A DNA stretch of 64,000 nt from Batrachochytrium dendrobatidis JAM81 (lineage: Eukaryota > Chytridiomycota > Chytridiomycetes > Rhizophydiales): NCBI RefSeq assembly GCF_000203795.2, contig NW_006281111.1, forward strand, positions 93,421-157,420, written 5' to 3'. The position numbers were made by a program, and so were the translations under genes. Below the pieces are notes generated by a model, which worked only from the letters and a program-made list of their open reading frames with translations, made no database searches and was not told the DNA's origin. This document shows positions 10,441 to 21,156 of the stretch, one piece after another (position 1 is the first letter of the stretch; each line of letters starts with the position of its first letter).

Positions 10441-11460
10441 TTATTTAAATTTAAACTTCATAGCGGGATTAGGGAGACTTGTCTGAGTACGGAGAGCTTT
10501 TACACCCTTTTGATAACTTTGATTAGACTTTTTAAACTGTTGGAATGCTTTTCTTAGTTTAGCTTTAAGACCTGCCACATTTGAAGGCCCACTAGCACTT
10601 TTACTAGACCCTGTACTTTTGATTTTCCTTTCAAGTTGCTTGACTCGTCTACGGTTTTTATCGTTGGTTACTAAAAGTTTAGTAACCTTATCCTGAGCTT
10701 GCTTTATTGCTTCTACTGTACCCGGAGCTGGCTTTTTTAAGCTTTTTACGGATTTACCTGGAGTCGGCTTTTTCGAACTTTTCACGGATGTACTAGTACT
10801 TGGCTTATCCGAGCCTTTTACGGTTGTAGCTGCAGTTGGCGTATTTGGACTTTTTACGGATGCAACAGTATCTGAGACTGGCTTATCCGAGCCTTTTACG
10901 GCTGTAGCTGTGGTTGGCGTATTCGAACTTTTTACGGATGCAACAGTATCCGAAACTGGTTTATCTGAGCTTTTTACGGAAGCGACAGTATCCGAGACTG
11001 GTTTATCCGAACTTTTTACTGATACACCTGAAGTTGGCGCATCCGAACTTTTTACGGATGCGACAGTATCTGATATTGGCGTATTCGAGCTTTTTACGGA
11101 TGCACCTGAAGTTGGTTTATTCGAACTTTTTACGGTTGTGTCAGTATCTGAGACTGGTTTATCCGAGCTTTTTACGGAAGTACTAGTACTTGGAATGGGA
11201 TTGGATTGTTCGGGTACAGGTGCAGGTGCAGGTTTAGGATTACTGACTGTATCGTCGAGTGGTTCCTTTAAAAATGAAGAAAATGCCTTGTTTTGTGGAA
11301 TGCCGTTACTCTTTGGTTCAGTAATATCCTTGGCTGTAATAGCTGGTAAATCATCATTCCCTCGTTTAAAGAGTTTGGGATAGTCGATACCTCTAGAATG
11401 AATAGCAAGTCCATGTACGGCAATTGTATTAAATAGCATGAAGAAAACAACCATAAACAT
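10441..11460 (-). CDS. Secreted repeat protein with Ser/Lys-rich arrays (339 aa)
   Basis: Function unknown. Single exon with ATG. Residues 1-17 form a signal peptide (MFMVVFFMLFNTIAVHG). A Lys-Arg pair at 32-33 (LFKRG) looks like a Kex2 processing site. Residues 50-94 are Pro-rich. Residues 95-248 hold 12 units built on VKSSxxP, alternating 14 residues (VKSSDKPVSDTVAS) and 12 residues (VKGSDKPSTSTS). The last 90 residues are very Lys/Arg/Gln-rich with a likely coiled coil (VKQLERKIK, LKAKLRKAFQQFKK). This layout suits a wall or extracellular matrix protein of a chytrid. The ordered array could vary in copy number between strains. Confidence 0.7.
   Translation of the reverse strand: MFMVVFFMLFNTIAVHGLAIHSRGIDYPKLFKRGNDDLPAITAKDITEPKSNGIPQNKAFSSFLKEPLDDTVSNPKPAPAPVPEQSNPIPSTSTSVKSSDKPVSDTDTTVKSSNKPTSGASVKSSNTPISDTVASVKSSDAPTSGVSVKSSDKPVSDTVASVKSSDKPVSDTVASVKSSNTPTTATAVKGSDKPVSDTVASVKSPNTPTAATTVKGSDKPSTSTSVKSSKKPTPGKSVKSLKKPAPGTVEAIKQAQDKVTKLLVTNDKNRRRVKQLERKIKSTGSSKSASGPSNVAGLKAKLRKAFQQFKKSNQSYQKGVKALRTQTSLPNPAMKFKFK
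10717..11178 (-). repeat. Coding tandem array, 36/42-bp units
   Basis: Twelve copies of a VK(S/G)(S/P/L) unit at 12- or 14-residue spacing inside the secreted protein gene. The two unit lengths often alternate, suggesting a 78-bp higher-order unit. Confidence 0.75.
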
Positions 11461-12099
11461 TCAGTTTTTAAATAGTATATAGTCGACTGGCTTCGGTTTA
11501 AGTTACTGTTCAAGATTCAAAAGGTCTTGTATATGCTCTGAGATTGGATCATCAGAAGTGCGACGGGAAGCTTTTATAAGATGTATTCAGACCAAGTGTG
11601 TAATGGACACGAGAATAAACCATACATAGCCATGCATCGTTTTGTATTACTAGGAGCTTGATGTTACAGGATGGACAAGGTAACTTTGGCCGGATAAGAT
11701 TGAATTCTTAACGTTTGAATGTGCCACATTGTGATGGGTAAGCCATTTGAAGTGACGGATAATCCGGGCCACAAAATGAGATCAATTTTCCTGCTATATT
11801 TGTGTATGGGTTTTAGTAAGTATCCATTACAAGTGCATTTAATTCACCAAGTATGATTTTATCAGAATAAGAATTCATCAATCAGTTGGAATCGGTATCG
11901 CTCTCTGTTTCCATGCCAATCACCAGCAAAAAATACCAACCCACTAATGAGTTCATGGCACAATCTTGTCCAGTAAACTGAGTAATCATTCCATGAGACT
12001 GGCTGTGTATGATGCACTTTTGGAATTCTTGCCGAGTTCCATTTTACACGAATACAACTAGCCAATAGTAAATTCGACTCTAATCTTGTTTTATTGAAA
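11461..12099. other. Intergenic, promoter side of the secreted repeat gene
   Basis: About 640 bp. An open frame on the minus strand (11862-12065) resembles no family I know and was not called. No RNA gene or repeat recognised. Confidence 0.5.
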
Positions 12100-13227
12100 T
12101 TACGAATCAGATTGCAACCGACCAGCTAGATTAGTATGAGGTGAGCTTATGCCCTCTCCAATGCAAAATGCAGCCATCAGAGTCCAATATTCACTCAAGG
12201 CTCTCATTATTCCATTCAGTCCCTCGATATAATTAGTTAACCCAGCTTCAGTATTCTCTGATTTTAAAGTAAATACTCGTTCACGTTTGAATGCTGATGT
12301 AGCAGTAATACTTTTACCTTGGTTGATCAATCTGTATTGCTCCATAAGAAATGCACCAGTGGATCCACCACGGTACCACAGCTCAACAAGATGACTCGAG
12401 GAGGGTGATGGATGTGACTGTGGTGGGGATAAGCTCCGCATAAGGTGTCGATGCGACGTGCTAGTTCCAGCAGCAATCACCATCCTCAATCGAGGATCAT
12501 CACCATAATCTGCTGTTTCATACATGGAGGTAAGCAATCTAGTTACAAATACAGGATACACAGCAGACGGATCATGCTGGAGCGAATTCTTGAGTTGAGT
12601 AGCCTCTGCTTTGTACATACTAGTGCAATCACCCATTTGAGCTCCTACTCCGTCAACCATCAATGCCAATCCAGTAGGTGTATCGTAGGAGAAAAAAGAA
12701 GTTGCTTTGATTTGCAGCGCCATGCATCGATCTTGGACTGGAGGAGTATCGTGCAATATCTGATGTTTGTTCAAACTCGTATTAGCAGAGATTTGAACTG
12801 TAGTAATTACTGGTAATGCGGGTATAAGCATAAAAGCGTGGACAACAAGTGCAGCATGATGGACAGTGTCGTGAAGCACCCATATACTCTGACGAGTAAT
12901 ATTGCGGTAGTTGTATGCCATTGAAGTGGAAAACAGATCCAGATCATTCCATGTGCGACCAGTGTGATTTTTAATAGGAATTAAACCTAAATACTTTGCC
13001 CAACCGACAGCTATTTTTGAATTGATGGCAGACAATGTGGCAGACAGACAAGTCGAATATTGAATATGTAGAATGGGAGCACAATTGCCTTTGTGTGACT
13101 CGACAATATGTTTGAATGAGCGAGAAAGTAGTCTAATATTAAGTAGACAACTCAGATCGAGTTGATCAATAACAAGTTGCCATAGCTCGACAGGAAGTGT
13201 AGTAGCATGAGTTGTAGATTGAGCCAT
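12100..13227 (-). CDS. F-box protein (375 aa)
   Basis: Single exon; the first ATG (MAQSTTHATT) is at 13227. Residues ~11-47 (LPVELWQLVIDQL, then CLLNIRLLSRSFKHIV) match the F-box pattern, so the product is a probable SCF ubiquitin-ligase substrate adaptor that binds Skp1. The remaining ~325 residues show no WD40, LRR, Kelch or SPRY repeats I can recognise. The frame runs further 5' without an ATG, so the start is well supported. It is divergent from the dynactin gene with only 126 bp between start codons, suggesting a shared promoter. Confidence 0.72.
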   Translation of the reverse strand: MAQSTTHATTLPVELWQLVIDQLDLSCLLNIRLLSRSFKHIVESHKGNCAPILHIQYSTCLSATLSAINSKIAVGWAKYLGLIPIKNHTGRTWNDLDLFSTSMAYNYRNITRQSIWVLHDTVHHAALVVHAFMLIPALPVITTVQISANTSLNKHQILHDTPPVQDRCMALQIKATSFFSYDTPTGLALMVDGVGAQMGDCTSMYKAEATQLKNSLQHDPSAVYPVFVTRLLTSMYETADYGDDPRLRMVIAAGTSTSHRHLMRSLSPPQSHPSPSSSHLVELWYRGGSTGAFLMEQYRLINQGKSITATSAFKRERVFTLKSENTEAGLTNYIEGLNGIMRALSEYWTLMAAFCIGEGISSPHTNLAGRLQSDS

Positions 13228-13353
13228 GAGTTGAATGTAAGCAAAGTCACTGTTTAACCTCAAATGAGATTTGATCGTTGAGCGGGTGCGATCAGTAAGT
13301 TGGGTTTTGGCGAGGCAAGAATTTCATATTTGACGGACATTATTTGCATCTCA

Positions 13354-14865
13354 ATGTCAGGCAATAAATATGGCAACCTACCAGATATTGATACAGAAAC
13401 TCCAGACTTGTTCGAGTCTTCTGGTACCCTTCTTACACTACCACAGTCGTACACGGTTTTGGACACTTGCACTGACAGCAATCATTCCGATGACTATTCT
13501 GACAATGACCAAAACAACAACGATCCTGCTGATTCGTCAGATACTGGTCTTCACCAACTAGTTAGAGGTGGACCAACTCCTCTTCAGGCTTCTCAAATGT
13601 TTCATCAGGCCGCAGACAAGTCTTTGGAGTCGGACAACCGACATCGTTTAAACATGACAACCAAGCGTCGTGCACGCCACAACGACAGCGGAATGCTCTC
13701 CATTGCTCCTGCATCGACTCCAAATGAATCGATCTATGATACATACAAGAGATTGATGATTGAAGTAGAAATGCTTTCTCAAAACTTGCAATCTATCAAA
13801 CAACAGCCATCATCTGTTGCTTCGAAAGTGGATGCAGATTATGTTGGACATAAGGATTTGCTGCAAAAAGTGTCAGAACTCAAAACTGAGCTTTTGACTA
13901 TTGCTAATGATCCTCATCCGTCTGTTCTTGAACAAATTGATCCAGGAAGTACCAACAGAACTCAAACCAAAAAACTCATTACTGCGATTCAAGAATTTAA
14001 ATCTTCAAGCATCGAAGCCAGCCATGACAGTAGCGCGACTCATTCCACTACCGATACCGTTCTTAATAATACCAATTTAATTACATACGAACTGTTTTAT
14101 ACTCCTAAATTGGCAGCTGATACACACAGGACCAAAGTGATTGAACTTGAATCCCGTTTAACCAACCTTGAGCGACTGATTGGCACGCATGTTATTGATC
14201 CAGCACATAGTGTGCTTAAAGACGATTTGCGCACATCGCTGTTTCGCAACAGTTCTACGAGTACAGATGAAGGCGGAGGTGGAGGTGGAACACTGATTGG
14301 CGCGCTGGAGCGAATTGATCATCGACTGTCGATATTGACTCAGCCTAGACTGCTTGAAGCAGTATCGAGAAGAGTTCAAATTCTACTTCCCGAACTTCAC
14401 TTACTAAGTGAAGAAGCCAAGCGAGTTCAAAATGAGTTACCTCAATTGAATCTATCTGCCAACGAAATTGGAATGTTGGGAATTGAGCCCGAATCCAATC
14501 CTGGCAATCAAAATGATAAACCTAGTGTCGCTGTTGGTCACGATCATCCAGATGCACGAGTGAGATATTTGTACACGACGTTATCCCGGCTTGAGCCCGT
14601 GTCACATCTACTCCCACATTTGATATCCCGTATGCGAGCATTACAGAATCTTCACGCCGAAGCAGCTGTATTTTCTCAAAGTATCTCCTCAGTAGCTGCA
14701 GAACAGAAACATATCAATGGGATATCTAAAGGACTAGAAGATGCTTTGAAACAAACACTGATAAATGTGAGAGAGAATCAGACTGTTGTTGAACGCAATG
14801 TGGTTGCATTAGATCAACGCATCCAACGATTGGTAGATTTGATTTCCAAGAATAGTGGAGTATAA
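13354..14865 (+). CDS. Dynactin subunit 2 (dynamitin, p50; 503 aa)
   Basis: Dynactin shoulder subunit linking the dynein cofactor p150 arm to the Arp1 filament, for minus-end transport and spindle positioning. The N-terminus MSGNKYGNLPDIDTETPDLFES matches the conserved dynamitin start (KYADLPGI...PDVYE) that binds the Arp1 filament. The middle (YDTYKRLMIEVEMLSQNLQ) and several heptad-rich stretches to the C-terminus are predicted coiled coils, as expected. The family block LERLIGTHV is present (residues ~275), followed by a Gly-rich linker. Longer than human p50 (401 aa) because of Ser/Asn-rich inserts. Start chosen at ATG 13354; upstream codons in frame lack another ATG. Single exon. Confidence 0.88.
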   Translation: MSGNKYGNLPDIDTETPDLFESSGTLLTLPQSYTVLDTCTDSNHSDDYSDNDQNNNDPADSSDTGLHQLVRGGPTPLQASQMFHQAADKSLESDNRHRLNMTTKRRARHNDSGMLSIAPASTPNESIYDTYKRLMIEVEMLSQNLQSIKQQPSSVASKVDADYVGHKDLLQKVSELKTELLTIANDPHPSVLEQIDPGSTNRTQTKKLITAIQEFKSSSIEASHDSSATHSTTDTVLNNTNLITYELFYTPKLAADTHRTKVIELESRLTNLERLIGTHVIDPAHSVLKDDLRTSLFRNSSTSTDEGGGGGGTLIGALERIDHRLSILTQPRLLEAVSRRVQILLPELHLLSEEAKRVQNELPQLNLSANEIGMLGIEPESNPGNQNDKPSVAVGHDHPDARVRYLYTTLSRLEPVSHLLPHLISRMRALQNLHAEAAVFSQSISSVAAEQKHINGISKGLEDALKQTLINVRENQTVVERNVVALDQRIQRLVDLISKNSGV

Positions 14866-14999
14866 TAAATAAAATATTATTGTAATTGGATTATTTTGTG
14901 ATGATTGGAAATCTCAGAATGACAACTTTTCAATTCTCCAGTCAGCGACAATTGGGATGAGTTTTGAAAACCATTTATATTTCAACAACCCAATAATCA

Positions 15000-15176
15000 G
15001 GTTGCTATTGCAGCAAGTGGTAGCGCAGATTGTTCAACAAACTGTCCATATCAACAAGTTCAATGATCGCCGCGACACAGGAGATGTGAGTAATCTACTG
15101 ATGTTTGAGATCATCAAACAAGAACCAAAAGTGTGAATGTATTCAAAAACTTGATATATGATACACACTGATGATA
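15000..15176 (+). repeat. Dispersed coding relic, copy B
   Basis: About 90% identical to the reverse complement of copy C near 20.4 kb, minus a 25-nt segment. One frame stays open for ~45 codons and ends QIVQQTVHINKF, then DRRDTGDVSNLLMFEI, then IKQEPKV and a stop at 15134-15136. This looks like the C-terminal part of a lost protein. It fills most of the 370-bp spacer between the dynactin and cyclin Q genes. Confidence 0.75.
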
Positions 15177-15235
15177 ATTTCTTATTTTATTCTCTATTCT
15201 TATCCCGATTGTCACCAGCTGTGAAAGCATAGTAA

Positions 15236-16299
15236 ATGGACACACACATCAAGTTTATGGTGGATTGCAGCGATTTACTTTTACTGTAAGTCGAGACACT
15301 CATTGTTGTCATTGGTTCTACTGATAACTCTTGTACAAGACTAATTATGAATTCATTATAATTAGACCTCAGCCCACACTTGCAACAGCCATTATCTATC
15401 ATCACAAACATTCGCATTACTATTCCATCCATCCAACACTCTCACAAATGGATTCAGAGGTAGATATCACTATCACTTTTTGAAATATAATCAATTGGTT
15501 TATAGTTGTTGATCTTGTTTGAGCCAATTAGCTTCTTTCAGCAACTTGCCTTCATCTTGCATGTAAAACCACTGAAACCCCACGCAAGCTGCGCGACATC
15601 ATCAATGTAGGTTATTACATTTCTACAAAACAATCAACAGGAACACCTACAGCACTTGTATTAGGAGAAGTAAGTTGACTTGTATCGTTCATATACATTG
15701 ATTATCCTTCTAACTGTAGTGATTCATAAGACGTATTGGCAGCTCAAGGATACAATGCAAAAATCCGAAATCATTCTTTTGCGTATTCTTTCGTTTAATA
15801 CAATGATCCATTTGCCTTATCAGTATATACCTGCCGTTATTTATTCTATAAGAGGACATGCTTCACAGCCTTATTTAAGACGTATTGCTCAATCGGCATT
15901 TATACTCGTAAACGACCTTGTTGCTTCTTTTGGTACATGGATGAAGATTGAATCTCGATGTGGTGAATACACTGCCGTGACAGTTGCTCTTGCAGCTGTT
16001 TATATCAATCTAGCCAGTGTCGAGTCAATGCCAATGTTGGATTTAAAGCAGGTGGGTTGATTATGTCTTGTATACTTGCTAGATTGACTGTTGATGCGTG
16101 TTTGATTTCATGATAGGTCTGTCGTGGCTTTATCCGTGAAGCACACATGCATTGGGTAAAAGGTAACTTGTGTAATGTCGACTTGAATTACAGACAAGTA
16201 CTAATCCAAGAATAATGGTTTGAGAATGTAGAAACGATGCATGACATTCAAGATCTGACCGATCAGCTCATCAAACATTCCAATATACTGCATTCATAA
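15236..16299 (+). CDS. Cyclin Q (FAM58/cyclin M-like, 238 aa, 6 exons)
   Basis: Cyclin of the CCNQ family, the partner of CDK10 in animals. Exons 15236-15285, 15366-15459, 15532-15669, 15731-16051, 16117-16162, 16232-16299; phases close exactly to 717 nt. Recognisable blocks are PTLATAIIYHH (helix 2 of the cyclin box), SATCLHLACKTTETPRKLRD with IINV following, YWQLKDTMQKSEIILLRILS and YTAVTVALAAVYINLAS. These correspond to RTRDIINV, FWELRDSIVQCELLMLRVL and IAVAVLYLAL of human cyclin Q. The product ends DLTDQLIKHSNILHS, like the family C-terminus. Start is the first ATG after two in-frame stops. It converges on the ATP-citrate lyase gene, with 31 bp between stop codons. Confidence 0.86.
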
Positions 16300-16330
16300 A
16301 TGTTTCATTTGTAAAGTGTTTCCTAATCTA

Positions 16331-19300
16331 CTAGGCATTCGAAACACCACGAGCAACTACTGCTCCACTTTCTGCAAGTGTACGTCCAGTACCACCTACA
16401 CCAACTTCATTGCCCTCACCAGTACCATCTGCTCCCATCATCATGGCTTCCTGCTCAGGTGTCATGTACGAAATATCATCCCAAGGATGTCGGTACAGTC
16501 CCTGTTTTAATCGTTTTTGATCCAAGTAATGTCCAATAAATCCAATACTTCTACCAAGTACAAACAATCCATTGAGTGTTCCAATACGTATATACTCTTC
16601 GGTTTCATCCCGACTGAATGCTCCACAGGATCGCAGCACATCTACAAAAGCTACACCAACAGCACCGTCTACGTTAAGAATAAGGTTGTCTTTTTTGCTT
16701 GTAGTAATCTTCTCTACTTCAATTGCATAGTTGAGAATATCACAGGATGGGAAGTTTTTCTGAACAAACTCCTTGACAATCGAGACTCGCAGATCTGGGT
16801 TGGTTCGTGATTTGATCTTGTGGCCAATGCCCAAAATAAGTTGATGCTTTTTGCGCATAGAATCCACAAACTCTTGAGGCGTAAGTCCCTGATCATATGC
16901 TTGTGAAAACAGCTGAGCTGCTCCATCAAGTGCTCCGCCAAATCGCTCTCCAATTGTCAATAGACCAGAAACAAGCGATGAGATCAGATCTTTTCCAGCA
17001 CGGGCAGTGACAATGGTGTTGTGTGCTCCAGAAACTGCAGGACCATGATCGGCAGTGAGCATGAGAACCATTTCAATAAATTTGTTTGCATAAGAAGGCA
17101 AACGACGCTTGAACCAAAGAAGTGAAAGAACACCGCCTATACCAATCTCCTCCTTGAAAACCTCCGAAATGGCCATGCCTGCATAAAGCAGCTCCTGTCC
17201 ACGATCATCACAAATAGTGGAGATGAATGAAGCGGGTTTTCGGATTAAACCAAGCTCTTGAGCCCACGAGTAGTCAATAGGAATCTTGGGTACAGGAGGC
17301 TCTACAAATGGCTGAATTTCAGACTTGGCAAGCATATTTTTGTAAACCTGAGCAAGAGTCTGAGGTAAATCCTCAAAAGTGGGGGGAACAATAACACCAG
17401 AATCAGCCAGTGCCTTGTTTTTAGCATCTGCGGTTTCCATGTTAGAGTTTGCAAAAGAGCCAGCATGGCCAAACTGTACATCGGTAGTGAACATCTTGGC
17501 GCAGGTACCAATACACCAAGCAACAACAGGTTTTTTGATATGGCCAGCCTTGACTGCCTCTGCAATGGCGTATTCTTCAACACCACCTACTTCACCAAGA
17601 AGAACCAGAATCTTGGCATTGGAGTCTGCTTCATAGCGAAGCATATGGTCAATAAACGTAGATCCAGGATAACGATCACCACCAATAGCAACACCCTCAT
17701 ATACACCATCAGTAGCGCGTGAAATAATGTTGTTGAGCTCGTTGGACATGCCGCCAGATTTGGATACATATGCAACAGATCCAGGGCGATACAGTTTAGA
17801 AGAAACGATATTGTCCATCATACCACCTGTATTGCCGATTTTAAAGCAGCCTGGCTTGATGCCACCGACAGTAGCAGGTCCAATAATCAGCACGCCCTTT
17901 TCCTTTGCCTCCCATAAAATCTGTCTAGCACGTCGCTCGGGAACACCTTCTGCAATAATTGCAATGGTTTTAATCTTGGGATACTGGAGCAGTTCACGAG
18001 TGCTTTCATAAACAGAGCGGAAGGATGCAAAGTTGATGACAATAGAAACATCAGGAAAGCGCAGACAGGCTTCAGCAATTGAGGTGTAAACAGGTAAAAG
18101 AGTTTCTTTGGTTCCCCAATAAAACTTTTGAACATGATGGCCACCAAAGGGATAGATCATGCACGCAACAGAGGGTTGTTCACGCTTGCACATAAAGTCA
18201 AAGTCAAACATTCCTTGAACAGCGCGAGGCTGCATGCCATAAATGAAGGCCCGAGATGTCTTGGTAAATGGAATGTCGGTGAGCAGATGTTGATCAAGTA
18301 TGGAACTGGTTGCCTGGTGCACAACGCCACTTGGAGCATTGCTGCTGTTGGAAGTGGAAGAGGGCTCAGAAAGACCAAGCAAATTGGCATTGGAAGCATC
18401 AGTGCCAATGAGCACATTTGAACCCTTGGCATCTCCCTTGAGAGCAAGAGGCACGATGCCAGTGACATGCATCTCTGGACCAAAAACGTGAATATCGAGT
18501 CCAAGAGTGTCGCCAACAGTGCGCATCAAACGCAGACCTTCTTGGAAATTGGGACCAGCACGACGCACATAGATCTTGACGGCATGATTTTGCAGACGCT
18601 GCTGGAATTCGCGAAGAGCACGAATGATACCTTTAAAGGTAGCAGCAACATTGGTAAAGTTGGCAATACCACCACCAATAAACAGAAACTTGCCCTCTGG
18701 ATGAGGAGCACCACGTGTCATCAAATCCAAAATGGTCTTGGCATATTCATAGGTCTGACTTTCAGAAGGTGCACCAGAATACTCACCATAGTTGGCAAGT
18801 TCATGGGCAAAGCCATGAGCAGCAATGGCATCAGAGTAAACGACCGATGCACCGCCACCAGCAACCATGGTCCAGATACGTCCAGAAGCATTCATGACTG
18901 TTAATTTAAGAGACGCACCAGTTTTTGCATCAAGATCGGCAATGTAGGACTCCTCTTTGGTAAGCTCACGTCCAAATGGAGCAGGAAATTGAATAGCTGG
19001 ACCAAGCAAGCTGGATGGATCGGACGCATAAGCAATACGCAATCCATCAGACCATTTTTTTCCACATTCAAAATCAGCAGTCTGGTCAAGCTTGGCAGCT
19101 AGATCCAAGTAGAATATTTGAGCGGGGGCACTGCCAACAGGGTCCAAGACAACCAGTGGGTTAATTTCCAAATAAGTGAACTGTAAATCGACATAGACAG
19201 CATACAGACGAGAAATGAAATGAACTAGAGTATCAACTTTTGATGCAGGAATATCTATTTTGTTGAAATGATAGAAAGGACATGATCAGTACACGTAGAT

Positions 19301-20150
19301 GATTCAACGACACACATGCCAATAGTATTTACCAGAAAGAAGAGCAGCAACAACATCCTTTGTGGTGGGTATAGTGCTTCCAACAGGAATCAGCATTTTG
19401 CGAGCCTTGGCATCAACATCACCGACATCGACACCTCCTTCATGAGTAAAGAAGATTTGATCACCATCACGAACAGACTGAATGCAAATGTAAAACTCCG
19501 AGTCTTGTGGATGCGGACAAAAAGGCTCAACCAAGAAAGTGTGTAGATATCCAGTACTACGATCAATCTTTTAACAAATAGTTTAGCCATGAGTTTGACA
19601 GGATATGCGGTGAATCTGGTGGTTCCGCATGCCGCTGCTCGGTCGATTTGTAATACACGATCTACAAAGCAACACCAGCAATGCTTACCTTGATCTTCTT
19701 GCCTGCTCTGGCTGAAATCCAAGCCTTGACAGCATTCCAATCTAGATTAATGCCTAGCAGACCATTCTTTCCTCTGCGTTTAACCAGCTGATCAGGTTTG
19801 CATACTAGACGACAACCAGAGAGTAACCAAGGGTGTTTACTTTCTGCAGCTTGAAAGACTGCTGCCATATGAGTATCAAACATTTTCTGAGCCTGTGCAG
19901 CAACTACAGACGCGGGAGGAATGCCAGCTGCAGTGGGAGTACCACTACTAGCAACACTGGCTGCAGCCTCAGCAGCTACTAATTCAGATATATCAAATAC
20001 AAGAGAAGCCATGCGAGTAGAAACAGCATGATCGATCGTAGTAGCAGATGGATTGCTGGCAGATTGGTCAACAAACGATGCACTACACAATGGCAGCCAA
20101 TGGGCTAATAAGTGTTTCCCGGAAAACTCAGAAATGGCCTTTGCAGACAT
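16331..20150 (-). CDS. ATP-citrate lyase, single-chain type (1206 aa, 3 exons)
   Basis: Cytosolic enzyme making acetyl-CoA and oxaloacetate from citrate and CoA with ATP, feeding lipid synthesis and acetylation. Exons 20150-19689, 19567-19333, 19254-16331; in frame (3621 nt). The N-terminal citryl-CoA synthetase part starts [15 protein letters not shown] and has [47 protein letters not shown] and [18 protein letters not shown]. The phosphohistidine is His 829 in [10 protein letters not shown]. The C-terminal citrate synthase-like lyase part includes [13 protein letters not shown] and LNVDGAVG. This is the fused animal-type form; ascomycetes carry two separate subunits. It is ~100 residues longer than human ACLY, partly from an Ala/Ser-rich insert at ~55-100. 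Confidence 0.97.
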
Positions 20151-20364
20151 GATGAATATGGTATGACAGTGATAAGAATGAAGATGAAGATGCGATTCAG
20201 ATCTATCAGCAAGTAAATTATCGCCTTGTTGCTTTCTTGTTGTATTTATAGAGATTCAAGCGGAGAATCTGTAATCTCCACCTGTCAAGATTTGACTGCA
20301 CTTCAAGACTGTCAACAGTTGGTCATCAAAGTCTTTGGATTACAGTTGGCAACAGAAACAATGA

Positions 20365-20620
20365 CGGGTGACTATCACCATCAGTGTGTATCATATATCA
20401 AGTTTTTGAATACATTCACACTCTTGGTTCTTGTTTGATGATCTCAAACATCAGTAGATGGCTGGTTTGAATGGCAGTATAGATTGCTCGCATCTCCTGT
20501 GTCGCGGCGATAATCAGACTTGTTGACACGGCCAGTTTGCTGAACAATCCGCTGCTTCTCGATTCAGTACAGAACAGCGTCCCTCATTTGATATAACGGC
20601 GACGGATTGCTGAGCTTGAT
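20365..20620 (-). repeat. Dispersed coding relic, copy C (inverted relative to B)
   Basis: Reverse-complement match to copy B and, more weakly, to copy A. On the minus strand the B-type frame reads RIVQQTGRVNKSDYRRDTGD, then breaks at a 25-nt segment that copy B lacks. Shared tail MFEIIKQEPRV. With copy B it brackets the cyclin Q and ATP-citrate lyase genes as inverted repeats. Confidence 0.75.
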
Positions 20621-21156
20621 GATCTTGTTTTGACGAACTCGGCGTTTCATCTAGTCTATATTAATCAATCACGCAGTTTTATAAACTCTCGTTTTCGAAA
20701 CATGATGAAAAGTTTCCTATATAATCGAAAAACCGATTTTCAGGATTCTCGTTTCATTGTTGCTAGCTATAATAAAAGTGATTTTGTAAAATATAAATTC
20801 CATCAATGCTCGTTTGATTCCAAACCGTCATGGACTCTTTTGAGCTTTTTTAATCCTTTCTATATGCCACTGATGCATTCGTCTCTATTTATAATACTGT
20901 TTTGGTTATAAGCAACATTACAATATTGGCTTGTTTGACAAGATATGCGCGCTTCCAGCCCGTCTATTCTGAAACATGCTTTGTCGAGTTATAAACGGCT
21001 GAGCCGCTTGAACTCTTGCCAATAATGCCAAGTTACATCTAGTTCTACATAACTGCATCCTACTTACTGTTTCTATACTCTGCTGTTTCAAGTATTTTAG
21101 ATTTTCCTATAATAGCACTCACCAACTATTTGTATAGTTCAAGGTTAAATCATATC
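20621..21156. other. Intergenic, upstream of the F-box/SPRY gene
   Basis: AT-rich, no gene recognised. A 93-codon frame at 20630-20911 starts in the edge of the repeat, is rich in Phe, Ser and Asn, and has no recognised homology; it was not called. Confidence 0.5.

Noticed and set aside
10910..11383. 157-codon plus-strand frame opposite the secreted repeat gene
   Set aside because: Antisense shadow of the VKSS repeats; the minus frame has an ATG and signal peptide.
11862..12065. 67-codon minus-strand frame downstream of the secreted repeat gene's promoter
   Set aside because: No splice partners or motif found; probably chance.
20630..20911. 93-codon plus-strand frame
   Set aside because: No recognised motif, adjoins a repeat edge, low-quality composition.
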